The notes: generated by a model from the letters alone, not told the origin. DNA of 64,000 nucleotides from Trochalopteron elliotii (GCA_024734555.1 JANPWX010000009.1:3935783-3999782), one strand, 5' to 3'; shown: positions 26,201-34,472, counted from the first letter of the stretch. Translations and numbers: made by a program.

Positions 26201-29200
26201 AATAAGAGAGAGTTGCTTTTGGAGTTGCAACAGTAAATTGCAAACCATTAGAGAATTCTGCCTTTGTCCAAGAAAGTACCTTTAGGAATACTAGTATTGT
26301 TCTGGTTTACCATGTGGCAAAAGCAAAGTGTCTTCCATAGAAGCTTTTTCTTGTACGTTCAGAAACTGGGTGTATTGCAGAAGAGTTGGAATTTCACACA
26401 AGTATCCCTTTCAAGTGATACTGCTTTGGTCAGTGCCACTGGAAGTGTCTCTCTACAGTTAACCGTGTGCCAGCTGAAATCCACCATCTCTAAACCAGTG
26501 TCTGCTTCCTTTTCCCTCTGCAGCTGATGCTGGGCTGTTTCTTTGTACTGTCTAATTTCAAACATTAATAATCCCAGCAGAGAAGAGTAGTTATGATTTC
26601 AACTCCTTAATGCCTTTCAGTATTGCTTCTTGCATCCTTGTTAGAATTGTGTGTAGGAAACAGGAGTCATTATTCTTACTTCACAGGCACTTCATTAAAT
26701 ATGAACCTGAGGACTGTCAGCCAGGAGAGCCTGCATTAGTTTGGTTGTTCTCAGCTTTCCCAGCTCCACTTCTGTACTCAGATACTGCAACCTTTTTTTG
26801 TGTGTGTGTGTGTTTTGGCAGGCTGCAGTAGGACATAAGATGATGAGTTCTTCAGTAATACATTGTCTTGGAAGAGATGTGACACAATGTTAGTGAAGAG
26901 GCAAACTTACATTGCTTCTTGGACAACACAAAAGTTTCAATGTTACCCCTAACTCTTGGTGTGTAAGAACATCAAGAGCCAATAGTGAGTGAAACAAGCA
27001 AAATGTTTATAAAGACCATAGTTAAAGTTTGGTAATAACATAAAAGGATTTTTGTAATGTATGTGATTCTTATACAGCCCAAAGCCTGTCTACAGGGTTT
27101 AAGCTGGCAGAAAAAAAATGGCCAGAAGCTGAAATCACTGGTCCTAATTTTATAGCTTTTTCTGTGCCAGTCATGCAGAAGTGATTAAAGGAGAGTGAGA
27201 ACCATGCCTGAGCTGGCTGTATAAACTCTAAAGGTGTTTACTTAAAAATATTTAAAAATAGTTTAATTATTAGTTTATCCAGAGTAGCAAAAATGGTCAG
27301 AAGTGCATAGCACTACTGCAGGTGAACTCCCTCTAGACATTGAGATCCAGCTGGGTGGGATTCAGCTGCAGGTTAAGGTGCCTGCATTTGGAGGGAGCTG
27401 CATATGTGAGAGCTGTGGGAGCTCTTGGGAGTCACTGGAGCCCAGGGTGACTCAGGGTGATCAGCCACAGAGCCCACACCCAGCTTGTGATTCAGCAGCC
27501 TAAATATGGGTACTGATTTCCTTGCCTGTGCCTTTGCCTCCAGCTTCCCATGCAGGTCACCTGTGGGCTGGGTTTGCCAGTCTCAGGGGCATATTAGATA
27601 CCCAGCAATGTCTCAGAGGGCCCTAACTATGTTTGGAGAGTGGATCAAGGCTTTGATTAGTCATCAGCTGAATTACTTCCTTGGCACTGCTGACTGCATT
27701 AAGTAGATGTCCACTGACCAGAATGGGAATTTAAGAGGCATCATGATGTGTCTTCTACTTGAACTGGCTTCCAGAGCAGCTACATTCTGCTGGGAGTGTA
27801 AACAGATACATACATAAATGTATATAAACAAAACACTCACGCACAAAAAAAAAAAAACAAACCAGGCAAACCAACAACCAGAAAAAAGAAGCCAAAAAAC
27901 CACACACACACAAAAAACCCAAAAACACCCCCACCACAACACCCAACCTTCCCAAAAAACAGAAACCAAAAAAAAAAACCCAACCAAACCCCAAAACCCC
28001 AGCAAAAATGGTCAAGATTTATTTAAAGTTCTGAATTTATAATCAAAAACTTCAGCAAGGCAGGTCAAGGTATTCCTGGAATGTTGTTTCCTATTTGAAT
28101 GAGCATTATTCAGCATGTATAATATATAAGTAGCTGGGTTTTTTTCAGATTGCAAAGCACACTCAGACAACATGGTTCTGTCTGCATCCAGAGGCCTTTG
28201 GTCATGCTGTGGCTGGGCTTCCTGGGAGCAGGTCATGAGCTTGGGCCTGTGCTCATCCTGTGCATTGCTCTGTAAATGCTGTTTGTCTTTCTAGTACAAG
28301 ATTGAACACTCCCAGATGAGCAGTCAGCAACTTCAGATCTCTGTGTGGCATGCAGGAGCTCTCAAATACAGGGTGTTTTTGGGGGAAGTGGTGATTCCCC
28401 TGGCAGCATGGAATTTTGAAGAGGACTCGATGCAGTTTGACTGGTACCCACTCAAACCCAAGGTGACTCCAAGTGTTTGTGCTTAATTGTACCTTAAGAG
28501 CAAGATGTAGTGAGAACTGTGAGAAAGATCACCCCTGTGATGATTGAGATTGAGATGATTGAGGGGAAAATGCTCAATCCAGCCCATTGGCAAGATGTGT
28601 TGGAAACACAAATAAACTGTGAGAATGATTGCAGTAATTCAGACTTCTGTATGTCCCATTCTTCAGCTTGAGAAGCCTGAAGATGGTCTTATCCAGTACA
28701 GTGGTGAACTCCTCGTGTCTGCAAGGCTGTTGGTACCAGCCCAGTCTCAAAGCTTCCAGTTTGAAGGTATAAAATGTTTTGGCATACATGAGTGCTTAAC
28801 AGTTGCTCTCAATGATCTTAGAGGTCTTTTCCACCATAAATGATTCTATGATTCTGTGAATTCCTTGGCTAGAAAAGAATTGAGATCAAGGACTGGCAAA
28901 GTGTTTGTGTAATATTCCTGTATTGGCTTTTTAAAGAGCTACAGGAAATGGTGCTTTGTGGTGTTTTATATCTTTGATTATTTAAAATCAAAACATTTTC
29001 AAGCTTTGTATGTTTGTACTGTTAATGCCAACAAAAGTTGAACATTATAATGGCAGCAGTACAATGCATCCAGCTGTTTTCCAAACTTGTGGCTGTCATG
29101 ATGTTACCAGTAAAGGTTATTCTGGAGGTGAAACAGCAGTTCTGCTGTCCAAGGCGCAGAGACTGCCAATTTGGGGAAAATTTGAAAGGAAAGTATCTGC

Positions 29201-32200
29201 AAGGATACCAGACCAGCACCCTTGGCTTCTTCCAGTGGTCTCATCTTAGGGAGATTGTTGCACTTGAAAGATGTTAGGTTCAAAATGTACAGTCAGGATT
29301 CAGTTTCTAGTAATGAAAATGTGTAAGGTACACTAAGTATTGCTGTAGTGTGTCAGAGCAAGCACCTGCTGCTGGAGTGAAATAAACACATTGGGAGGGA
29401 GGGATAGGAAAGCCTCCTTTTCCTTGCTTCCCCAGACCTTAGTGAGGTGTACAGGCATTTGGAGCTCTAGTAGTGCTCTCTATGTGAGGACCACTGCAGC
29501 AGGTAGAGACCAATGGGAAGCTCTAATTAACTGTTTTGTTATTTTTGTTCCCTTTTCTTTTCCAAATAACCCCAAATTTACCAACTCCGTATCTTCTGTT
29601 TTCCCTCCCTGTGCACACCTGTGTTTTGGGTCTTGGCTCTGTGCCTCGAGCTGTGAGTGGAGCAGTATCACACAATGGGTTTTGCTCTCTCCCCTGCTTC
29701 TGGCTGTTCCAGAGAAATGCTTCTGTGTGTACTGCCCTGTGTTTGCTTTTCACAAACACAACAGAAAGCTTTGTCTTTGGAACAGGGATCATAAAGCAGC
29801 CTGCTACTCACTGCTTGGTTTGCTTTGTGTGTGAATCATTCACTGTACAAACGTTCAAATCTTTGAAATGTTCCTCGTCCAGCCTCATGACTTCTTATCT
29901 CAGTAGTGCCACTTATGAAATGCCCAGTTAGTTCAGCTCATAGCTCAAGATGCTGCTAAAAGTAAGTAGGGGAATGCCTATGATAAGTGCTCCTTTTTCA
30001 GGAAACAAAGACCAAGGAGTTCTCAACTGCCAGCTTCAGCTTATGATATTTGGGGCCAGGAACTTGCCCATGCTGAGATCTGCTGGAATGCTGAGCTCCT
30101 TTGTTAAAGGGTATGTCTGAGACCTAACACTTCAAATAGACACTGTCACATGTGCTCCATGCAAATTTACTTATTAACGTGTTTTCAGCAGGGGACTGGC
30201 CATGGGTAAGTGGCATTGCCCACACTCTTAATCAGACATCCCAGTAATTGTGACACTTGGGTGTCTGCAGAACAGCAGCAGTTGGCAGGGTAGTGATGGG
30301 TCCCACCTGTCCTATTGGTCCTGAATTTTAGATTTTAATTATGTCATTAGATGTACCGTTCACTAGTTTAAGTATGTGCTCTTAGGGGAGGGGAAAAAAG
30401 GTGTAAATGAAGAGGGTGTTGTCACACTTTCAGCTGTGCCTTTGCAGAATTATGTATAGCTCTGGACACACTGAAAACTTTTATCCCCTTCGTTCTTGAC
30501 ATTTTGAAAGAGAAGGAACTGAATTTTTCTTCAGTGTGCTGAATACCTTGTATGTGGGATTGTTTCACTTCCTGGCTGTCAGGCATCAGATGCCACTGGG
30601 ATAAACTTCCATCTCATAAAGCCATTTCCTCTGTTGTGGCACCCACCTTTGCTGCAATGGGTGAGCATTTCATCTCCTGAAAGGCAGCTTTCAGGCACTG
30701 TTGGGGTAGCAGCACGTGGAGCAGACTCCTTCAGCAGTCAGTGACAGCAGAGTCAAAGCAGACTACAAGAGCCTATTTACACCTGCACTAAACGCTGGCA
30801 GGAAAAGGTGCAGATCCCAAAATAAACAAAAGAGCACAGTGTTCTCCCTTGTACGAAGGCTGAACTTTTTTTGCTAGTTGGTTATTTGCTAGTTGGTTAT
30901 TGAAACTGTTCTGTTTTCTGGTTGAGAAATCAGTAACCTTGCTGAACTCTTTTTATGGGGGGAAGTTGTCTTATCCTTCCAGACCAAGCAGAGATAAAGC
31001 AAAAGTCTCCTGTCCTGAAGAAAGAAGCCTGTCCACAGTGGAAACACTTATTTGTCTTTGATGGTGTGACCCCAGCTCAGCTACAGCAATCATGTCTACA
31101 CCTGACTGTCTGGCACAAGTCAACTTTCAGCTCAAGTGATCAGTTCCTAGGAGGAGCCAAGCTTGGTGCAAGTAAGTTCTTTATCACTGGATGTTGAAAG
31201 TAATTTGGGGAAAAGTGCATTTAATGTACATCCCAAGCAATAATAATTACACTGTGCAATTTATTACCTGCTGTCACGTGTCTACACATGCAACCCCACC
31301 CTCTGTCCTAAGCAGTCTTGGGCTCTGATCGTGCAAGAACTGATACAAGTGCAGAAGATCAAGGTTGTCAGTGGAAATTTTCAGGAAAGCCATTTGTTGG
31401 CATGGTGATTTTTACAGGTCAGAGCCATGTTAAGACAAGCACAGAAAATGGTGTGGCTCTAACTCACACAGAGCTCTACATATTTTTAAAGACTCATTCC
31501 TTTAATTGTTTTCTATGAATTGGCTTATTTTAAATAACTCCTTATCAAAAGGAAGCAGGAGAACTAATCATCTCATAGACTCCGACCTTGCTTAGGTCTG
31601 TGCTTGTTCTTTTACATCTGCAAATCAATCCAATCAATGAAATACAGGAGGTGAAACTTGCTCCAAAGGGGCTGTTGGAAGTTTGAAGTTTTGGGCTCTG
31701 CTCTAACAGAATGAGCTTGCTTTCTTGTTTCTGTTTTGTTTTCCCAGTGAGTTAAGTGCTGTGGATTTCAGTATTTGAGAAGAAAGACCCAAATGTTGTT
31801 TTGGTATCAGCAAGCTGTTTACAGGAGTATTATCACTAGTGATAACTCAATGTCGTGCAGGCTTCCTCATGAACTTTTTTTGCTTATCCTAGCCAGCATT
31901 TGCCTTTCTGCTAGAGCAGGGACTAAGCCTGGAATGAACTGAAGCAGGAGCCTTAGTGCCATTCTGCTATTATGAGCATGCACCCTTGCTCTTCTGCTTT
32001 TAGTCATATAGCCAAAAACTTTTTCTTTGCTGCAGGTTGCATTCTTGAGAGTGATCCCAGTTTAACATGATGTAAATAATAGTTCAAAAGTATAAATATC
32101 ATTTATTGCAATTAGTGCCTTAGGAGCTACAGAACAGCTGAAATTACTGCAGAAGTGAGTGAAGGGGTTAGCCAGAAGTTGGGTAAGGCCAAGTGAAAAG

Positions 32201-32363
32201 CAACTCTGATCTTTCCTTTTGCTTTCTTGCAGAGGAATTCTTTGGCTCTATGGACCTTGCTTCTCAAGGAATGCTCCAATGGCAGGAAGTGCTCCACAAC
32301 ACAAACACGTGGATGGACTTCACACTTGTACTGCATTCAAATAAGGAAAACTTTAAGTCATGA
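5159..32363 (+). CDS. SYTL3: Synaptotagmin-like protein 3 (Slp3), 15 coding exons, 617 aa
   Basis: Rab27 effector that tethers secretory or lytic granules to the plasma membrane (family knowledge). Coding exons: 5159-5268, 6675-6890, 8604-8668, 11194-11245, 12654-12726, 13692-13764, 17103-17227, 20711-20854, 23630-23808, 25965-26067, 28295-28462, 28667-28766, 30002-30110, 30966-31171, 32233-32363. All junctions are GT-AG and keep frame over 1854 nt. Seen in the translation: N-terminal Slp homology domain (residues 1-130) with a zinc finger built on C63/C66, C80/C83, C88/C91 and C102/C105; the Rab27-contact motif GEWFF (116-120); a low-complexity linker (131-308) with a basic cluster RRRQRR (221-226); C2A (about 309-436); and C2B (about 471-609). 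The start is fixed by an in-frame TAG 18 nt upstream and a good Kozak context (A at -3, G at +4). Length is close to mammalian SYTL3 (about 610). The linker and the EZR neighbour favour SYTL3 over SYTL4 or SYTL5. Convergent with EZR. Confidence 0.95.
6675..6890 (+). CDS. SYTL3: SYTL3 coding exon 2 (SHD zinc finger)
   Basis: Residues 37-109. It carries the FYVE-like zinc finger between the two SHD helices, with CxxC pairs at 63/66, 80/83, 88/91 and 102/105. The acceptor follows a long T/C tract (TTTTTTTTTCTTTTTTTCC) ending TTAG at 6674; the donor is CACGG|GTAAGG. GC content is visibly higher than in the flanking introns. Confidence 0.95.
7966..7977. repeat. (GT)6 microsatellite
   Basis: Six GT units, in SYTL3 intron 2. 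Confidence 0.9.
8604..8668 (+). CDS. SYTL3: SYTL3 coding exon 3 (SHD2, Rab27 contact motif)
   Basis: Residues 109-130, [20 protein letters not shown] region. The WFF core at 118-120 is the conserved Rab27-contact element of SHD2. Acceptor TTTTCCAG, donor GAAG|GTAATC. Confidence 0.93.
8669..11193 (+). other. SYTL3 intron 3
   Basis: No coding signal. A G+C-richer block at about 10490-10940 differs from the AT-rich flanks but matches no repeat I recognise. Confidence 0.7.
11194..11245 (+). CDS. SYTL3: SYTL3 coding exon 4 (linker start)
   Basis: A 52-nt exon encoding residues 131-147 ([16 protein letters not shown] core). It follows a strong poly-T/C acceptor (CCTCCCTCCTTCATAG) and ends CTGAG|GTAAGA. 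The sequence matches the start of the Slp3 linker. Confidence 0.9.
11835..11916 (+). repeat. A/C-rich low-complexity tract
   Basis: Words such as AAACCAAACC, CAACAACAACTACTACC and AACCAACCAAAAAAAAAACC. In SYTL3 intron 4. Confidence 0.85.
12654..12726 (+). CDS. SYTL3: SYTL3 coding exon 5 (proline-rich linker)
   Basis: Residues 148-172, including [12 protein letters not shown], the proline-rich segment typical of SYTL3. Acceptor TTTCTAG, donor AAT|GTATGT. 73 nt, phase 2 in and phase 0 out. Confidence 0.9.
13692..13764 (+). CDS. SYTL3: SYTL3 coding exon 6 (linker)
   Basis: Residues 173-196 with the conserved [14 protein letters not shown] block. Acceptor TTTGCAG, donor AAAA|GTAAGT, which is close to consensus. 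Phase 1 out. Confidence 0.93.
13765..17102 (+). other. SYTL3 intron 6
   Basis: No gene seen. Holds a near-perfect inverted repeat at 14048-14070 within a repetitive AT-rich patch (14040-14100). The remaining ORFs are short and unlike any known protein. Confidence 0.7.
14048..14070. repeat. Perfect 10-bp inverted repeat, 3-nt loop
   Basis: ATTCATGTTA, spacer ATA, TAACATGAAT. More TTAATAACATG words follow to about 14091. Confidence 0.9.
17103..17227 (+). CDS. SYTL3: SYTL3 coding exon 7 (basic linker)
   Basis: Residues 197-238. Contains the basic run RRRQRR (221-226) followed by SQSDTA, where S227 and S229 are candidate basophilic kinase sites (inference). Acceptor TTCACTTCAG; the donor AGG|GTATCC is weak but keeps frame. 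Confidence 0.88.
17228..20710 (+). other. SYTL3 intron 7
   Basis: Largest SYTL3 intron inside the coding region. No recognised repeat. An open segment at 18281-18392 behind a decent acceptor (TTGTTCCACAG) has no convincing donor and is not called as an exon. Confidence 0.7.
20711..20854 (+). CDS. SYTL3: SYTL3 coding exon 8 (variable linker)
   Basis: Residues 239-286, a Ser/Thr/Glu-rich, poorly conserved linker. The call rests on the phase 0 frame at both ends, the acceptor TTTCTTACAG and the near-perfect donor CAT|GTAAGT, and on its position just before the [12 protein letters not shown] exon. Confidence 0.85.
20855..23629 (+). other. SYTL3 intron 8
   Basis: Nothing recognisable apart from a small imperfect repeat of ATAATTGATGGATA/GAATAATTGATAGA type around 21078-21126. 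Confidence 0.7.
23630..23808 (+). CDS. SYTL3: SYTL3 coding exon 9 (C2A, first half)
   Basis: Residues 287-345. Starts [17 protein letters not shown] and leads into C2A ([11 protein letters not shown], then [15 protein letters not shown]). The polybasic KKKK at 340-343 is the conserved lysine cluster. N345 precedes PYVK where synaptotagmins have Asp. Donor CCC|GTAAGT. Confidence 0.95.
23809..25964 (+). other. SYTL3 intron 9
   Basis: AT-rich, with no coding or repeat signal I can support. Confidence 0.7.
25965..26067 (+). CDS. SYTL3: SYTL3 coding exon 10 (C2A, middle)
   Basis: Residues 346-380, [12 protein letters not shown] then [20 protein letters not shown], the standard C2 strands with the conserved TVDPxFxETLK. 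Acceptor CTCCAAG, donor AAG|GTATGG. Confidence 0.95.
26800..26813. repeat. (GT)7 microsatellite
   Basis: Seven GT units after a T run, in SYTL3 intron 10. Confidence 0.95.
27841..28008 (+). repeat. A/C-rich low-complexity tract, 168 bp
   Basis: On the + strand this stretch has only two T residues (27949-27950) and few Gs. It is made of A runs and CCAAA/CCCAA/ACCCC words, with a (CA)6 run at about 27900-27912. In SYTL3 intron 10, 290 bp before exon 11. Confidence 0.9.
28295..28462 (+). CDS. SYTL3: SYTL3 coding exon 11 (C2A, end)
   Basis: Residues 381-436. Contains [20 protein letters not shown]: the strand and loop that carry calcium-binding Asp residues in synaptotagmins have His/Ala/Gly here. 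The following intron is only 204 bp, the shortest in the gene. Confidence 0.95.
28667..28766 (+). CDS. SYTL3: SYTL3 coding exon 12 (C2A-C2B connector)
   Basis: Residues 437-469, [20 protein letters not shown] region, the connector that leads into C2B. Acceptor TTCTTCAG, donor GAAG|GTATAA. A CR1 tail begins about 30 nt downstream of the donor. Confidence 0.92.
28795..28860 (+). mobile_element. CR1 LINE 3'-terminal fragment, sense on + strand
   Basis: Contains GATCTTAGAGGTCTTTTCCA and then TGATTCTATGATTCTGTG, the CR1 3' end with its 8-bp terminal repeats. Heavily 5'-truncated. It lies in SYTL3 intron 12, about 30 nt after the exon 12 donor. Confidence 0.85.
30002..30110 (+). CDS. SYTL3: SYTL3 coding exon 13 (C2B, first half)
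   Basis: Residues 470-505, [20 protein letters not shown] then SSFVKG. This is the first C2B strands and loop, with Ser where synaptotagmins have the calcium-binding Asp. Acceptor CCTTTTTCAG, donor AAAGG|GTATGT. Confidence 0.93.
30871..30900. repeat. Exact 15-bp tandem duplication
   Basis: TTGCTAGTTGGTTAT occurs twice with no gap and no mismatch, 65 bp before SYTL3 exon 14. Confidence 0.95.
30966..31171 (+). CDS. SYTL3: SYTL3 coding exon 14 (C2B, middle)
   Basis: Residues 506-574, [12 protein letters not shown] then [19 protein letters not shown] and [18 protein letters not shown]. The acceptor at 30964-30965 lies behind a run of six Gs. It is chosen because only it keeps frame and supplies the conserved GCLxLPDQ. 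Donor GCAA|GTAAGT. Confidence 0.92.
32233..32363 (+). CDS. SYTL3: SYTL3 terminal coding exon 15 (C2B end, stop TGA)
   Basis: Residues 575-617. Ends with [20 protein letters not shown], then eight extra residues before TGA at 32361-32363. Acceptor TTTCTTGCAG. The 3'UTR follows. Confidence 0.94.
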
Positions 32364-33414
32364 GAGATTATCACACAATAACTTTTCCTTTCCCATGTCT
32401 GATGTTTTAAACTGAAGTGGTACCTACACTTCCAGTCTGGGAAAGGTACACTGCAACAGCACATATTCCAGTTTTTTGGGGAATAGAATTATGTATTTGA
32501 ACGTGTGTGACATTCTGAATGTTTTATTTCTTCAAAAGTTAAGGCTTTAAACTGTCTCTAGCTGGAGTGTAAGGATAATATTGTTTCTTCAGGAGTGATA
32601 GTCTGTGTTTGAGAAGCATTATGCTGACAAAGCAACAGGAGCCAGAAAATGTGCAGCTTTCAATTTCCAGGCCTAGCAGAACTGTTACTATTTAATTTAA
32701 ATCACAACTAGGGCAAATTCAGAGAAAATAATTGTTACAACAAGAAAGTTACATTATTTCACTCTTAGCTTGATGTTTTAGCCACAGAATTCAAAAGCAG
32801 CTTATCTTTGCTTGCTGCAAATGGGTGATGCTAGTGCCTCTGTGCTTCAGCATTATCTAAACTGCCACTTTATTTCATGGCACCTTAAAATGCTTTGGCC
32901 TGTGGCCATGTCTCAAATGTGTGCTACAGCGTGGTGCTTGGAAAGTTAAATGTAGAAATCCCCTGTCAGTAGCAGGGTGGGACTACAGCCAATGGAATAA
33001 GGGTGGGTGTAACAAGTTCCTTCTTATCAGCTGCCACAGTAAGATGGCATTAACAACTCTGATCCGTAGGGTGTGCAGCACATCACAAAAGTTTAGTTAA
33101 GTTTATCATTTCTTCATTGGACAAGCTTAGAGCCAAACTCCTGTGTCAGTTTGCCTTGCCTTGGATGTAGCTTTATATAGTCAGCAGAAACTTATGTGTG
33201 TGTACAACTGTAACTAGTGCTGCTGTGTTATACTTTTACTGCATGTATTCCCCCTTCTTCCTTTCTAGGTCAGTGTGGCTTTAAATCTCAAATCCTTAAA
33301 AGCCCCAGGAACTCATAAGCTGAGTTCAGGAACTAAAAGAGCAGTAGCACAACTTCAAAATACACCTCACAGAAGAAACACTTCACTCTATTGCCTTTGT
33401 TACTTTGCAGATCT

Positions 33415-33420
33415 TTTATT
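33415..33420 (-). terminator. EZR: EZR poly(A) signal AATAAA (candidate)
   Basis: TTTATT on the + strand reads AATAAA on the - strand, about 1.3 kb after the EZR stop, the expected 3'UTR length for this gene. A GT-rich stretch lies downstream on the - strand (about 33350-33378), as expected for a cleavage element. Confidence 0.7.
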
Positions 33421-33438
33421 TAGATGATTGCTGCTGCA

Positions 33439-33444
33439 AATAAA
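33439..33444 (+). terminator. SYTL3: SYTL3 poly(A) signal AATAAA (candidate)
   Basis: First AATAAA on the + strand downstream of the SYTL3 stop codon, followed by an A run and CA-rich sequence. It lies 19 nt beyond the EZR poly(A) signal on the opposite strand. Confidence 0.5.
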
Positions 33445-33893
33445 AAAAACCCACCCAAGATTCAACTCAAGTATAACACAGCATAGATATTGCAAATGGA
33501 AGAGGTGGCAACGTACTGTATCTCACTTTCTAACAGATTTTCAGGGAAAAAAGGGGAGAGTGGGGGAAGGATGGTCACAGAAATGCTCTCTACTAGAGAG
33601 AATACAACTGTGATATAAACAAGCAGTCCCTTCATCTTTGGAGTCTGAAACTTTAAATCAAACATTTAAAAAAATTAGAAAATTTGTTAGAAAAATAGGT
33701 GCAGTAAAATTGTATATAGTGGATCATGTGTACATATAACAGTTTCCATTAAGTAAAAAAATGATCTTTACAAATAATGCTTTATAGTAAATAATCAGCT
33801 GCACTGTATCAGACTACAGTCTTGTTTAGGCATTTTTACAGATGCAAGTCTTATTAAATCTGAAAAGTAACAAAATATACAGAGCAAAACTAT

Positions 33894-33901
33894 TTCCCTT
33901 T
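33894..33901 (-). promoter_or_regulatory. EZR: miR-204/211 seed match (8-mer) in EZR 3'UTR
   Basis: The - strand reads AAAGGGAA, the complement of miR-204/211 positions 1-8. Ezrin is a reported miR-204 target in mammals. Function here is inferred. Confidence 0.55.
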
Positions 33902-33933
33902 AACTAGTACTGCAATTCACATATTGCATATTT

Positions 33934-33949
33934 TATATATATATATATA
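33934..33949. repeat. (TA)8 microsatellite in EZR 3'UTR
   Basis: Eight TA units. Likely length-polymorphic. Confidence 0.95.
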
Positions 33950-34328
33950 AATACTACACTATAACTGATCAATAATGATGCTGGAATGCAAACACAGTGG
34001 TGTCTTAGATTCCAGAAGTATTTGCTACTTGTTACATGAAGAGGGTATCAGTCTCCCTATGCCACTTCTGAGCCATCACTGCACAATTTCTCCAGTTGAG
34101 AACAGCAACTAGAAAATATCTAATTTCTACACAAAAGTTCTGAGGTGTTGTCAGTTCTTTTGGGGGAGGGTGGGTAGACAGGGGAGGGGGAACATGGGCC
34201 AAGAGAAAACAGGATCTACAAGCACATGTGTGTGGATGTACAACACACAGGTGCTTGCAAAATCCTGAGCTTCACAACCTGTTTTCTCAGGTGCTACACT
34301 TTACACTGTCACGAATAAGACAAAGAAA

Positions 34329-34336
34329 TATGGCAC
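34329..34336 (-). promoter_or_regulatory. EZR: miR-183-5p seed match (8-mer) in EZR 3'UTR
   Basis: The - strand reads GTGCCATA, the full complement of the miR-183 seed (positions 2-8) plus the A opposite position 1. Mammalian EZR is a reported miR-183 target. Function here is inferred. Confidence 0.6.
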
Positions 34337-34464
34337 AAAATTCACCCACAGATGCTTATCTCTTACACCAGGCTGAATCCAGCACCTGCACCGGACACAT
34401 CTTTAAATAGAAACAGGGTCTGTTAAAATTTGTCTTGCTTAAAAAGAGATGTGACATAAGGCCT

Positions 34465-34472
34465 TTTGGCAC
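34465..34472 (-). promoter_or_regulatory. EZR: miR-96-5p seed match (8-mer) in EZR 3'UTR
   Basis: The - strand reads GTGCCAAA, an 8-mer match. Complementarity runs to ten bases (34465-34474, + strand TTTGGCACTA, the same as miR-96 positions 1-10). It lies 128 nt from the miR-183 site; the two miRNAs come from one cluster. Confidence 0.55.

Larger units (their letters stand above)
26068..28294 (+). other. SYTL3 intron 10
   Basis: Contains a (GT)7 run (26800-26813), a G+C-richer block (about 27300-27720) of unknown origin, and a 168-bp A/C tract (27841-28008). ORFs across the tract are low-complexity artefacts. Confidence 0.75.
32364..33465 (+). other. SYTL3: SYTL3 3'UTR (end estimated)
   Basis: No coding sequence. 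The first canonical + strand AATAAA after the stop is at 33439-33444, which would give a 3'UTR of about 1.1 kb ending near 33455-33475. The exact cleavage site cannot be seen. Confidence 0.5.

Noticed and set aside
27960..28008. Canonical G-quadruplex on the - strand
   Set aside because: Only three G-runs of three or more lie within short loops; the fourth is too far for the standard pattern.
27673..28015. Open frames on both strands through the A/C tract (a Trp/Phe/Val-rich peptide one way, Lys/Thr/Gln-rich the other)
   Set aside because: Composition follows directly from the low-complexity tract; no start context, splice sites or homology.
29391..29931. 147- and 131-aa open frames in SYTL3 intron 12
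   Set aside because: They overlap in different frames, no domain is recognised, and they lie between two well-supported exons.
30983..31171. Alternative exon 14 start at 30983
   Set aside because: As the main gene model it would shift frame and lose the conserved GCLxLPDQ; kept only as a possible alternative splice.
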